Notes: generated from the letters alone by a model not told the origin. Positions 25,154-33,834 are shown, counted from the first letter of the stretch. The stretch: 64,000 bases of DNA from Methanosarcina vacuolata Z-761 (GCF_000969905.1 NZ_CP009520.1:3038001-3102000); one strand, 5' to 3'. Translations and numbers: made by a program.

Positions 25154-25276
25154 ATGACGAGGTTCAGACTTTATGACGAGGTTCAGGCAGTTATTCAGGA
25201 TGAGATGCCGTTAATCCAAATTAATTATGTTACAAACACTTTCGCTCTGGATAACAATGCTGTTCCAATAGAAACA
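25154..25276 (+). pseudogene. C-terminal remnant of a fourth SBP family 5 gene
   Basis: The frame reads RLYDEVQAVIQDEMPLIQIN, then YVTNTFALDNNA. This aligns with the end of copy 3 (KLYDQVQVLTQNDMPLIPIF, then YGTDVFALSSN). It runs in frame into the methyltransferase gene at 25310, so an uncorrected start call at 25154 would give a false fusion. The rest of 24877-25309 is AT-rich promoter-like sequence. Confidence 0.7.
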
Positions 25277-25309
25277 GTGTTTAATATAATTTTATTTGAG
25301 GAATCGAAA

Positions 25310-26062
25310 ATGAATGAAATATTAGAAATGAAAGATAAATTAGAAATGAAAGATAAAATTTTAGAATACTGGGACTACAGAAGTTCTGATTATCACACAG
25401 AATATGCCAAATGTATGGACGAGGAAATTGAGATTTGGAAATCTGTTTTTTCAGAAATTCTGCTAACGGATGAAAAAATCCGGGCAGTAGAAGTTGGAAC
25501 AGGTCCTGGGCTTCTGGCAATCTCTCTTGCCGCAATGGGACATGATGTAACTGGTGTTGATTTGTCAGAAAATATGCTTGAAAAAGCAGCGAAAAATGCC
25601 AAAGAAAAAGGTGTAGATGTTTTGTTAGTACAGGGAGATGCAGAAAAAATTCCTCTAAATGATGGAGAGTATGATTTCGTTTTGAGCAAGTATCTTCTCT
25701 GGACTCTACCCCAACCGGATAAATTTATGGCTGAGTGTTGCCGGCTTTTAAAAGACGGTGGCCTTATGATGATAGTTGATGGCTTGTGGTTCCAGAACCC
25801 TGATGGGACAGAAAAGAAAAGCAGTCGTTATGAAAAGTTTAATGAATTGTATTCTGATGTTAAGCCGAATCTGCCTCTTGCGAAAAACAATACACCTGAG
25901 AGGATAACTGCCCTTGCACAATCTCATGGGTTTGATGCTGTTTCATGGAGGTTTTTGGAAGATTATGATGCGTTCTTGGAACGAAATGATCCTTCTGGTC
26001 ATGCCTCAAGTTATATCCAGCCTCCGCATATGGTTCTTGCAAAAAAAAGAAGTCATAATTGA
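25310..26062 (+). CDS. class I SAM-dependent methyltransferase linked to the ABC importer
   Basis: The enzyme has motif I AVEVGTGPGLLAISLAAMGH, VTGVDLSENMLEKA, QGDAEKIPLNDGEYDFVLSK and YLLWTLPQPDKF. The start at 25310 (MNEILEMKDKLEMKDKILEY) is preceded by TTTGAGGAA. The doubled LEMKDK comes from an 18-bp duplication, and MKDKILEYW aligns with the first residues of the 19623 copy, so an internal start at 25346 is possible. It is followed after 219 bases by binding-protein copy 3 on the same strand, which repeats the pairing seen elsewhere in the cluster. Confidence 0.85.
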   Translation: MNEILEMKDKLEMKDKILEYWDYRSSDYHTEYAKCMDEEIEIWKSVFSEILLTDEKIRAVEVGTGPGLLAISLAAMGHDVTGVDLSENMLEKAAKNAKEKGVDVLLVQGDAEKIPLNDGEYDFVLSKYLLWTLPQPDKFMAECCRLLKDGGLMMIVDGLWFQNPDGTEKKSSRYEKFNELYSDVKPNLPLAKNNTPERITALAQSHGFDAVSWRFLEDYDAFLERNDPSGHASSYIQPPHMVLAKKRSHN

Positions 26063-26281
26063 TTAATCTTTTTTACTCTTCGTAGTTTTGTGTTATCAAG
26101 TTGTGCACTTAAGGCATTAAACACCTTCAGAGGACGTTATTACTTATCTTTTTTTATCTGACGATTCTTATCCGCACAAAACCGCGAAGATCCGAATCTC
26201 AATTTCCAGGAAAGTCAACAAAAAATTTACTTTAATTTATACTTTAGCTATGCTTTCACAGATTCACACAGAGTGTAGGTT

Positions 26282-27856
26282 ATGAAGAAAAATATTTCAA
26301 AATCACAGGAAATCACCCGGGCTTTCGTAATGTCAGTTGTTGTACTTGCTGTAATTTTATGTGTCGGATGCGTACAAAGCGAAAATTCGGAAGAAAAGAA
26401 TCTACGTATTGTTTTACACAGTGGCCCAGACACTGGTGGAAGCCTTGATCCTGCATATAAATGGGAAGGGTGGTATACCCGGCAGACAGGAATTTATGAA
26501 ACACTGTTCTACTATGATACCGAGATGAGGCTCCAGCCTGAACTTGCAACAGGCTATAAACAGTTAAACGATACCGAATGGGAAATTCAGCTCCGCAAGG
26601 GTGTAACCTTCCATGATGGGACAAAAATGGATGCTGATGCAGTCATTTATTCCATTAACCGTGTACTTGACCCATCAAACAGCCGTTCTGTCGAATACTC
26701 ATTTTTGGACAGCGTTTACAAAACCGGAGAATATACGGTTGTAATTAAGACAAAAGAGCCATATGCTCCGGCAATATCTGCATTTGCCGATCCGGTTATG
26801 TCAATTGTAAGTTCAAACGCAGAAAACCTGGATACCAAACCGGTTGGGACAGGCCCCTTTAAGTTTGTCTCATTTGAATCTGGAGCCAGTATGGATCTGG
26901 AAAAGAATCCAGATTACTGGGGTGGAGAACCCAAAATTGATACTGTTTCTGTACTCTTCAACTCAGATGGGGCTGCAAGATCGCTTATGATTATGTCAAA
27001 GGATGTCGATATTTCAAGAGATTTCCAGCGCAGTGACTATGCAACCCTTGCTGCAAATCCTGATGTCCAGATTGTATCCCAGGCAGGCCTTCGTACCTTC
27101 TTCCTGTATGTGAATGGCAATAAAGCACCATTCAATGACACCAGAGTCCGCCAGGCACTTAGTTATGTGCTTAACCGTCAGGAAATTGTCGATACAGCTT
27201 TAGAAGGAATCGGAGGGGTACCGGCTACTGGTATATTCTCAGGCTCGCTTCCATGGAATGCAAATGACCAACTTGCAACCTGTGATAACGACCAGAAAAA
27301 GGCACTTGAGTTATTTTCAGAGGCAGGAATCACAAAGGGTTCAGATGGGAAAATGTATTACAACGGTGAACCTTTTTCAATTGAACTTCTGATTTATACC
27401 AAACGTTCTGCAAATCTTCCTACCGCTGAAGTAATAGTTTCACAATTAGAAAATTTTGGAATTAAATCAACAATTAGAGTTGTCGATTCCAGTACTATCC
27501 CATCTGAATGTAGTACTGGAAATTATGATCTCTCTTTGACAGATTGGGTTACAGCACCAAGCGGAGATCCTGACTATTTCCTTTCGCTTCACTATCTTTC
27601 AACAGGTTCCTATGCTGCATGGACTGGTTACTCCAATACCAAAGTTGACGAGTTGATTCTCAAGGCCAGGACGACATTTGATGCGGATGAAAGGTATAAA
27701 CTCTATGACCAGGTCCAGGTATTGACTCAAAATGATATGCCATTAATTCCGATTTTCTATGGTACAGATGTTTTTGCTCTCAGTTCCAATGTAACCGGAT
27801 TTGAGATATATCCAAATGAGCTGACGGTTCTGACATCAAAGATCGACCTTAAGTGA
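26282..27856 (+). CDS. ABC transporter substrate-binding lipoprotein (SBP family 5), copy 3
   Basis: The signal peptide with lipobox AVILCVGC (Cys about residue 36) is followed by GPDTGGSLDPAYKWEGWYTR and VGTGPFKFVSFESGASMDLE. Like copies 1 and 2 it has the full two-lobed family 5 domain and ends FEIYPNELTVLTSKIDL. It is on the opposite strand from the permease and ATPase genes and must use them in trans if it feeds the same importer. It shares near-identical DNA with copy 1 over the segment encoding NRVLDPSNSRS. Confidence 0.92.
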   Translation: MKKNISKSQEITRAFVMSVVVLAVILCVGCVQSENSEEKNLRIVLHSGPDTGGSLDPAYKWEGWYTRQTGIYETLFYYDTEMRLQPELATGYKQLNDTEWEIQLRKGVTFHDGTKMDADAVIYSINRVLDPSNSRSVEYSFLDSVYKTGEYTVVIKTKEPYAPAISAFADPVMSIVSSNAENLDTKPVGTGPFKFVSFESGASMDLEKNPDYWGGEPKIDTVSVLFNSDGAARSLMIMSKDVDISRDFQRSDYATLAANPDVQIVSQAGLRTFFLYVNGNKAPFNDTRVRQALSYVLNRQEIVDTALEGIGGVPATGIFSGSLPWNANDQLATCDNDQKKALELFSEAGITKGSDGKMYYNGEPFSIELLIYTKRSANLPTAEVIVSQLENFGIKSTIRVVDSSTIPSECSTGNYDLSLTDWVTAPSGDPDYFLSLHYLSTGSYAAWTGYSNTKVDELILKARTTFDADERYKLYDQVQVLTQNDMPLIPIFYGTDVFALSSNVTGFEIYPNELTVLTSKIDLK

Positions 27857-27984
27857 ACGTGTTCAATAGAGACAGTTGCCCGGGTTTATTTCATTAACCC
27901 AGGCAATTGCTGCTCTACAGAGGTAATATATCAAAAGAACTAAAATTCATCCAGGAAGGGATTACCATTAATACAACTTTTTTT

Positions 27985-28221
27985 GCCTGTTTCTGCGATG
28001 TGACATCGGTTTCAATGATGCAGGAACTTCTCCCCGGAAACGTCGCTTTCGCATCAGGACTTATTCTCGGGCTTTGTGGGCGTTGAAGGAGTAGGAGCTT
28101 CGATTATTGGATAGGCTGCTGATATCATGGGATCGCTTTCGGATGCAATGTTTCTGTTGATTACTCCTACGATATTATGTCCCATTCTTGCATTGTTTGT
28201 CCGGTATCCAGCAGGGAATTA
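27985..28221 (+). pseudogene. C-terminal remnant of an MFS transporter
   Basis: One frame reads VSMMQELLPGNVAFASGLIL then G. After a frameshift near 28070 another reads FVGVEGVGASIIG, an in-frame TAG, then AADIMGSLSDAMFLLITPTI and LCPILALFVRYPAGN to a stop at 28221. This is the typical last pair of helices of a 12-helix major facilitator of the fosmidomycin-resistance type. It lacks the N-terminal part and carries a frameshift and a stop. Confidence 0.65.
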
Positions 28222-28240
28222 AAAATTACAACTCACAATA

Positions 28241-28300
28241 ATCAAAGTTGAGCTGGCGCATCCCGCTGCAAGCTAGCGTGGCATTCAACTGAAATAACTA
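28241..28300. repeat. dispersed repeat, copy 1 (ATCAAAGTTG.GCTGGCGCA)
   Basis: A 32-bp block from ATCAAAGTTG through CCCGCTGCAAG differs at two positions from 30321-30352, and both copies end with a TTC(A/G)ACTGAA segment. The rest of the gap 28301-28700 is AT-rich; TATA-like stretches lie at 28572-28590. Confidence 0.65.
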
Positions 28301-28700
28301 TTTATCCGGATAACATTTCTAAAAATACTACCATATATACAGGTGTTAAGACACTTTTCCATACGCGGTTGAACCTATAAAATATCTAACACCGGAACTG
28401 ACAGTACCTAAATAGACTTTAAAATCGCAGAACTAGTGGGGTATCACATAAAAAGTGAACTTTATTCAAATGAAACTTAAATTTTTGTATAATCTGCAGT
28501 ACTGTAATTTATTCTCCGTATATGTCAGTACAAAATTATCTATATATAGAAAAAGAGTGAATTGTAAATTTATAAGTTATAATATATTGAAATAACTTAT
28601 CATACTAACATAAATCGTGTTATTATAAAATTAAGTTTTTGAAATTTAGTAATTAAACTCTATTATCGTCCCAGTGTATATAGTTAGGAGAAACTGCGAA

Positions 28701-29798
28701 ATGGCAACTGTTATGCCCCAAAGAAACAACGTCATAGCGTTTGTGCCAGCTCATAATGAAGAGAATATAATTCGCTCGACCATAGAGTCAATTCTTACTC
28801 AAACTGTCAATGTCGATGTTCTTGTAATTAGTGATAATAGCACAGATAATACTGTAAGTATAGTAAGAAGTATGGCTGCCACCAATAGTCGGGTAAGTTT
28901 GATAGAAACTGTTGGAAATAAATATAAAAAATCTGGGGCATTGAACGCTGCATATCAAAATGTAGATCTCGATTCTTATGATTATGTGTTGTCAGTAGAT
29001 GGCGATACAGTTCTGGCTCCCGATCTTGTTGAACAAGCATTAGTTGAATTTAAGCTTGACCCTCTGCTTGGTGCCGTGTGCTCTCGTGCCGGTGTAGTCA
29101 AACAGGAAACTAACGGATTTTTTGAAAAGCTAGTATATCACTGGCAGTATGTCGAATATGCAGAGTTCGACAGAAGCCGAGTTAGTCAAGATAGAGGCAT
29201 TAAAGTTGCTCATGGAATGTGCACGGCATATAAAGTAGAAGCAATAAAAGCAGTCATGGCAAGGCGTATAGCTACTGGAAAACTCGATTGTGCTGTGTAC
29301 GATGTGCATAACATTACCGAGGATTATGAGTTGACGGTGACCTTAAAAGAACTTGGTTATCATATTGCTGCCGGTTTTGGCATGTATGCCTGGACAGATG
29401 TCCCACTAAAACTAAAAGAGTTATGGAAACAACGGGTTCGCTGGCTTCGTGGCGGGCTTGATACACTGTGGGAGCATGGGTGGAATAAAAGCACCAGAAA
29501 AGACATCCTGAACGCTGGATTCTTCTGGATTATGCTTTCTTTCCAGATTATTCTGCTATATTATGCTCTGTATGACATAGTTAGGGGTGTTTATCTGCCC
29601 AATAGAGTGTTCATTCTGGTAATGAGTATAATGTACATAGACTGTGTTTACACACTTCGATATGTGCAAAATCCAAGTAAATGGGACTATCTTGTAAGAA
29701 TGACATTTATTCCACAGCTATTTTATGCGTGGTTTACTATCGCCCAGCTAGTCTATGCATACTACTTGTTCCTCTTTAGACCGAATCAGGATTGGTAA
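28701..29798 (+). CDS. processive family 2 glycosyltransferase (hyaluronan/cellulose synthase-like), membrane protein
   Basis: The GT-A domain has the nucleotide-binding start VIAFVPAHNEENIIRSTIES, the metal-binding DxD in SVDGDTV, the catalytic acid in NITEDYELTV, and the acceptor motif KQRVRWLRGG (a Q/RxxRW motif). All four are marks of processive enzymes that polymerise and export a polysaccharide. Three or four membrane segments follow from about residue 270. The ATG at 28701 (MATVMPQRNN) has GGAG upstream and is preferred to 28674. With the small membrane protein that follows after 3 bases it may make an exopolysaccharide such as a methanochondroitin-like sheath component; the product is inference. 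Confidence 0.85.
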   Translation: MATVMPQRNNVIAFVPAHNEENIIRSTIESILTQTVNVDVLVISDNSTDNTVSIVRSMAATNSRVSLIETVGNKYKKSGALNAAYQNVDLDSYDYVLSVDGDTVLAPDLVEQALVEFKLDPLLGAVCSRAGVVKQETNGFFEKLVYHWQYVEYAEFDRSRVSQDRGIKVAHGMCTAYKVEAIKAVMARRIATGKLDCAVYDVHNITEDYELTVTLKELGYHIAAGFGMYAWTDVPLKLKELWKQRVRWLRGGLDTLWEHGWNKSTRKDILNAGFFWIMLSFQIILLYYALYDIVRGVYLPNRVFILVMSIMYIDCVYTLRYVQNPSKWDYLVRMTFIPQLFYAWFTIAQLVYAYYLFLFRPNQDW

Positions 29799-29801
29799 TA
29801 T

Positions 29802-30011
29802 ATGTTATGGATAAAGTACTTGCAAATGTTCATTTCCGTACTGATTCTGGCTGGCGTTTTTATAAAATTGTCAAGTGATGCGTATAAAACAAGAAGTTTA
29901 CAGAAAAACAGGAATGGAATATTAAAATCAAACTGGAAAATACCTGACGAAATGATTCAAAAAGCAGATTTTAAATTTGACAAATCTGAAGTGCTGTTCA
30001 TCGACAAATAG
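29802..30011 (+). CDS. small single-span membrane protein following the glycosyltransferase
   Basis: The 69-residue protein has one N-terminal membrane segment (FISVLILAGVFIKLS) and a basic soluble tail ending KFDKSEVLFIDK. It starts 3 bases after the glycosyltransferase stop, a spacing that implies translational coupling and a partnership with that enzyme. I do not recognise the family. Confidence 0.6.
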   Translation: MLWIKYLQMFISVLILAGVFIKLSSDAYKTRSLQKNRNGILKSNWKIPDEMIQKADFKFDKSEVLFIDK

Positions 30012-30410
30012 AGAATCAACAAAACTATATAGTTTATAATAGGTTTACTGATTCTTGTCTTTTGCTTCAGCAAATTTTAATAACGTAGCTTCTACGACTT
30101 GCGAAGCTTAGTTTTTCATTTTGTGATTGCGAGGAAGGTACTGTCAGGTTAAACTTGCCTTTCAAAGATGTGTGATTTTACGTATCTAGAGACTTTGTTT
30201 GTGTATGCCTAATAAAAGAATAGTCCTTACGGTAACGATTTTGTTAGGATGACAGGTATTTCTTTAACAAAATTTTTGAAAGATTTTAGTTTTCGTACCT
30301 GTAGCTTTATTTTTTCTAGAATCAAAGTTGCGCTGGCGCACCCCGCTGCAAGTAACGGGTATGTTCGCGCCACCGTTTCAAATTCGACTGAATAAAAGAA
30401 CACGCAAATT
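30012..30410. other. gap with second copy of a dispersed repeat
   Basis: The repeat described at 28241 recurs at 30321-30392, with a CTGGCGC/GCGCCAC inverted pair. A 107-codon minus frame across the gap has no ribosome binding site and a biased composition and is rejected. Confidence 0.5.
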
Positions 30411-30572
30411 ATGCATATAAAAGACCTTCTGAACAGTTCAAGCCTGCTTGAGAAATACCTTGGCAAGAAAGTCATGTTTCCGGAAGTAGGAGAACTAAAA
30501 TTAGCTGTCGGCTTGGCTTTTGATCTTACTGCCAGGCGAAGTGAAACCAACTACAAAAGACCGGGGGATTAG
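30411..30572 (+). CDS. short hypothetical frame (53 aa), possibly a gene fragment
   Basis: The frame MHIKDLLNSSSLLEKYLGKK VMFPEVGELKLAVGLAFDL is protein-like and ends NYKRPGD. There is no clear ribosome binding site, and the preceding DNA is a dispersed repeat, so it may be the tail of a disrupted gene. Family not recognised. Confidence 0.35.
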   Translation: MHIKDLLNSSSLLEKYLGKKVMFPEVGELKLAVGLAFDLTARRSETNYKRPGD

Positions 30573-30654
30573 CCCTTCTTTTTTTTCAAGAGGCTGAAAA
30601 CAAACACGCAAAAGACATTATGCCATTCAGCTGTCTGGCAATCCAAGCCCTGTA

Positions 30655-31998
30655 TTACTTCTTGCTGAACTTCCACCCTCCATAAAGACAGATCAGACTT
30701 TCAAATAATAAAAAACCTGGAGTAGAGATATTTTTGCTCGAATCGTTTTCACCTGGGCTATTGCCATTATCAGATTCAGAATTATTATTGTTTGAATTAT
30801 TGAATTCAACAGCTTTTTTCTCTTCAGATGACGAGAATTCAGTTTCTTCGACTCCTATATCTTCAGTTGCATTGGAAGCTGTCCTTGTGCTTTGACCAGT
30901 CATATTAGTATATATAATAGGCCCAATGGCAACTCCAGTAGGATAGTTTATAGTATATTTTCCTGAATTCACAGTTGCTATAACTTTGTTTGTAGCTGTG
31001 TCAATTACGGATACATTGTCGCTTTCGGCATTTGTCACATATACCTTTTTTCCGTCCGGTGTGATTGCAACTCCTAAAGGAGTAATTCCTACATGAACTG
31101 TGGCTGTAACAGTGTTAGTTACTGTGTCAATTACAGAAACAGTGTTACCGGGGTCATTGTAGTTACCGGAGTTTGTCACATATGCCTTTTTTCCATCAGG
31201 ACTGACTGCAATATCACTTGGGCTATTTCCTACGGATACGGTGGCCGTAACATTGTCTGTAGCTGTGTCGATTACAGAAACTGTGTTGCTGTCTAAATTA
31301 GTCACGTACACCTTATTTCCGTCAGGAGCAAACGCAACTTCATAAGGACTATTTTCTACAGATATAGTGGTTATAACTTTGTTTGTAATCGCGTCAATTA
31401 CAGAAATAGTATTGTTGAAAGGGTTCGTAGCATAGATTTTTTTTTCGTCAGGACTAATGACAACATTACGAGTAATCATCCCCACATTAATCTGTGCCAT
31501 TAAAGTATTTGTAGATGTGTCAATTAAAGAGATATTGGTGCCATCACGGTCCGTCACATAAACTTTTGTTCCTGCAGGGTTGACTGCAACTTGCATAGGA
31601 TAACCTCCTACATCCACTGTGGCACTAACCTTATTCGTCGCTGTATCAATTACAGAGACAGTAGCAGTGGAGATCCCTGGGGTTACCACATATACCTTTG
31701 TTCCTACAGGGTTGACTGCAATATCTCTAGGCCAGCCTTCTACAGGCACAACGGCTTTAAGATTGTTAGTTGCTGTGTCAATTACAAAGATAGTTTCGGT
31801 GGCGATTCCCGGACTCGTAACATATGCAAATGGAGCTGCACCTGTGATACCCACCAGTATTAAAATCGCAAGTGCAGTTATTCCAAAAGCTCTTATGAGG
31901 GTACCTTCTCTGCGTGCTTTATTAGACATTCTAACAGATGAGAGTGGAACAAAAAAATTGTTAAGGAGTGTTATTAATATAGTTTTACTTTTTTTCAT
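30655..31998 (-). CDS. YVTN beta-propeller surface protein with PGF-like C-terminal anchor
   Basis: The N-terminus has a long basic leader and a hydrophobic segment (FGITALAILILVGITG), followed by about seven blades of the form VSVIDTATNKVIATVSVGN then P..VA..PDGKKVYVTN (about residues 55-370). This is the 40-42-residue YVTN repeat of archaeal surface-layer proteins. A Ser/Asn/Glu-rich linker (about 375-420) leads to STPGFLLFESLICLYGGW and a lysine tail, which fits a PGF-CTERM archaeosortase signal. AGGGGAT precedes the ATG at 31998; an internal start at about 31929 is an alternative. It is likely exported and cell-surface bound. Confidence 0.88.
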   Translation of the reverse strand: MKKSKTILITLLNNFFVPLSSVRMSNKARREGTLIRAFGITALAILILVGITGAAPFAYVTSPGIATETIFVIDTATNNLKAVVPVEGWPRDIAVNPVGTKVYVVTPGISTATVSVIDTATNKVSATVDVGGYPMQVAVNPAGTKVYVTDRDGTNISLIDTSTNTLMAQINVGMITRNVVISPDEKKIYATNPFNNTISVIDAITNKVITTISVENSPYEVAFAPDGNKVYVTNLDSNTVSVIDTATDNVTATVSVGNSPSDIAVSPDGKKAYVTNSGNYNDPGNTVSVIDTVTNTVTATVHVGITPLGVAITPDGKKVYVTNAESDNVSVIDTATNKVIATVNSGKYTINYPTGVAIGPIIYTNMTGQSTRTASNATEDIGVEETEFSSSEEKKAVEFNNSNNNNSESDNGNSPGENDSSKNISTPGFLLFESLICLYGGWKFSKK

Positions 31999-32224
31999 CT
32001 TTCAATCCCCTAAGCGATATTTATCTTTTATACCAATGCTATTATAAAAAAATAGTACTTGTGGTATTTTTTTAATATGTATATTAATATATAGTCATTT
32101 ACACAAGTTTTTAACAAATATATTAAAATAAAGAAAGCTTTGATAAACTCGCTTTCTGGTTATTTATATAAAATGTATATTCAATCTTTGAAATCAGAAA
32201 TTTATCGAATTATCTTAGAAGATT

Positions 32225-33394
32225 TCAGCGCACATATATACGCTTTTTTTCTTTACTGGAGCCCAATTCAATTTTTGGTGTACCATTCGAGCCTTCAGGC
32301 ATTGGATCGTTAATATAAATATAGAAATATCCGTTTTGAATTAAGTATCCGTTACAAACTCGAAAATGATTTGGATTGGTAAGCATACTGAAAAAAGGTC
32401 TCCTCTTGTCAATTTCTGTAACAATTTCCGAATTAGTCATACTATTATCTATAGTTCCCGTTTTTCCCCATTTGTTTTTAGCCCATTTTACTATGTCAGC
32501 AGATGAGAGTCCAGACTCGGGTTCCGGATCTTTCCAGGGGAAATTGTAATATATAGACTTTTGCGTTGGAGTTGGATATCCATAGTATAAAGAAATCATT
32601 TGAATACATGCTGGACCACACCAATACTCATTTTGTTGCCCACGAAGAGGAACACCAAGTTTTTTACTTGTTGAAGCCATTACCTCCATATCGCCACTTA
32701 TTTTTTTAATATCTTCTTCAGTGACTGCCGTATTAACATCAACTCCTTTATCGACTGCTGCTTGTTCTATAAATTTTGTGAGCTGATCACTTTTCTTCCA
32801 TTCCTTTAAATTTTCTTCAACTCCATTCTCCAATTTCATTTCATGCATTGACCAAACCCCAAGCTCGGTTTCAGTTTCAGGTTTATCTTCTACCTCTTCA
32901 AGGGTATATGCATCTACAAATATCCGATGTTCAACTCCAGTGGTCTTATCTTTTATAACGGTCATTGCCCCTATGCTTGGGTAGCTGTATACAACCAAAT
33001 TGGTTGATTTGATTTCTCCAGTTGGATAATTTTTCTTGGCAATTTCTTTTGACTTTTTCATGGCTTCTGAAGCTTTATAAGGTATAGGATCAAATGCAAT
33101 GTCATTGAATGAATTTCCCAGCGTTTTATTGGCATAAATGTCAATTGTACCTATCAATTTTTTTTCTTTATATACTGAAAATTGATAAAATAATTTCTGA
33201 CCATTTATGTCATAAAGCTCAATTGGTTTGGGATCAATAGATGCTTCTGTCCAGTTTTCAAAGCCTGGTGCATCGGCTGCTATAAAACTTATCATTTGTG
33301 CATTTGCGTGCTCAAAGGCTTTCTCTGCAGTTACAGAATAATTATCCTCTTTCTGTGCACTCGACTTTGTTCCAAAATCCAGTGATTTTTGCAT
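32225..33394 (-). CDS. C39-like (papain-fold) peptidase, separated from its signal peptide
   Basis: The N-terminal half (about residues 15-165) resembles a propeptide/PepSY-like region (AFEHANAQMISFIAADAPGF). The C-terminal half is a C39_2/AvrRpt2-like peptidase. The catalytic Cys is in QNEYWCGPACIQMISLYYGY (about residue 258), His in NPNHFRVCNGY and Asp/Asn in YIYINDPMP. The frame at 33394 has no ribosome binding site and no signal peptide. A miniature element ends 40 bases upstream, and a separate signal-peptide frame with a good ribosome binding site lies beyond it at 33826. It is therefore probably a disrupted gene for a secreted protease. Confidence 0.78.
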   Translation of the reverse strand: MQKSLDFGTKSSAQKEDNYSVTAEKAFEHANAQMISFIAADAPGFENWTEASIDPKPIELYDINGQKLFYQFSVYKEKKLIGTIDIYANKTLGNSFNDIAFDPIPYKASEAMKKSKEIAKKNYPTGEIKSTNLVVYSYPSIGAMTVIKDKTTGVEHRIFVDAYTLEEVEDKPETETELGVWSMHEMKLENGVEENLKEWKKSDQLTKFIEQAAVDKGVDVNTAVTEEDIKKISGDMEVMASTSKKLGVPLRGQQNEYWCGPACIQMISLYYGYPTPTQKSIYYNFPWKDPEPESGLSSADIVKWAKNKWGKTGTIDNSMTNSEIVTEIDKRRPFFSMLTNPNHFRVCNGYLIQNGYFYIYINDPMPEGSNGTPKIELGSSKEKKRIYVR

Positions 33395-33433
33395 TTTTGA
33401 TCGAAAATCTGAATTAGCAAGAAGAATTCAGTT

Positions 33434-33613
33434 GGCTCTTCGCTGTTTTGTATGGGCTGAAAATGATTGCTTAGTTAAAAAGTAGCTAGACTAAAAAGAG
33501 AGACATCAAGCTTGAATGTGATTTTCAACAACAAACGTTTCTATATTTTAAAGATGTTGCTTTAACATTTAAGAGGCAAATGGTTATTTATCCACTCAGA
33601 ACAGCGAAGAACC
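33434..33613. repeat. 180-bp MITE-like element, GGCTCTT family, in the peptidase gene
   Basis: The left end GGCTCTTCGCTGTTTTGTA and the reverse complement of the right end (GGTTCTTCGCTGTTCTGAG) form imperfect inverted repeats that match the termini of the copies at 3933-4034. The core differs in length and sequence. It sits between the peptidase body and its signal peptide. Confidence 0.7.
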
Positions 33614-33693
33614 ATCCCGTTTTTCTCAAAATCGATATTCGCTATCTAAAGATTTGAATCACTAAGTTGTATTACACGGATGATGACCATTTA

Positions 33694-33737
33694 CAAAATC
33701 TAGTGATTTTGAATTTTACATTCATCACTAGATTTTG
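33694..33737. repeat. perfect 14-bp inverted repeat (hairpin)
   Basis: CAAAATCTAGTGAT (33694-33707) and ATCACTAGATTTTG (33724-33737) are exact reverse complements around a 16-base loop. The palindrome supplies the stop codon that ends the signal-peptide frame and appears to be inserted sequence. Confidence 0.7.
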
Positions 33738-33826
33738 GTACTGAGTCGTGCACTCACAGCTGGTATCAACGCCATAACCAGCATTGTCAAAAGAAGTATT
33801 CCTATTCCAATTTTATTCTTAACCAT
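33728..33826 (-). pseudogene. severed signal peptide of the peptidase gene
   Basis: The 32-codon frame MVKNKIGIGILLLTMLVMAL then IPAVSA is a textbook Sec signal peptide with cleavage after AVSA. It stops six codons later inside the palindrome. TAGGAG lies 8 bases before the ATG. It is on the same strand and directly upstream of the leaderless C39-like peptidase frame, and most likely once formed its N-terminus. Confidence 0.65.
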
Positions 33827-33834
33827 TTATTTCA

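Noticed and set aside
30227-30550. 107-codon minus frame
   Set aside because: It crosses a dispersed repeat and is antisense to a more protein-like short plus frame at 30411-30572.
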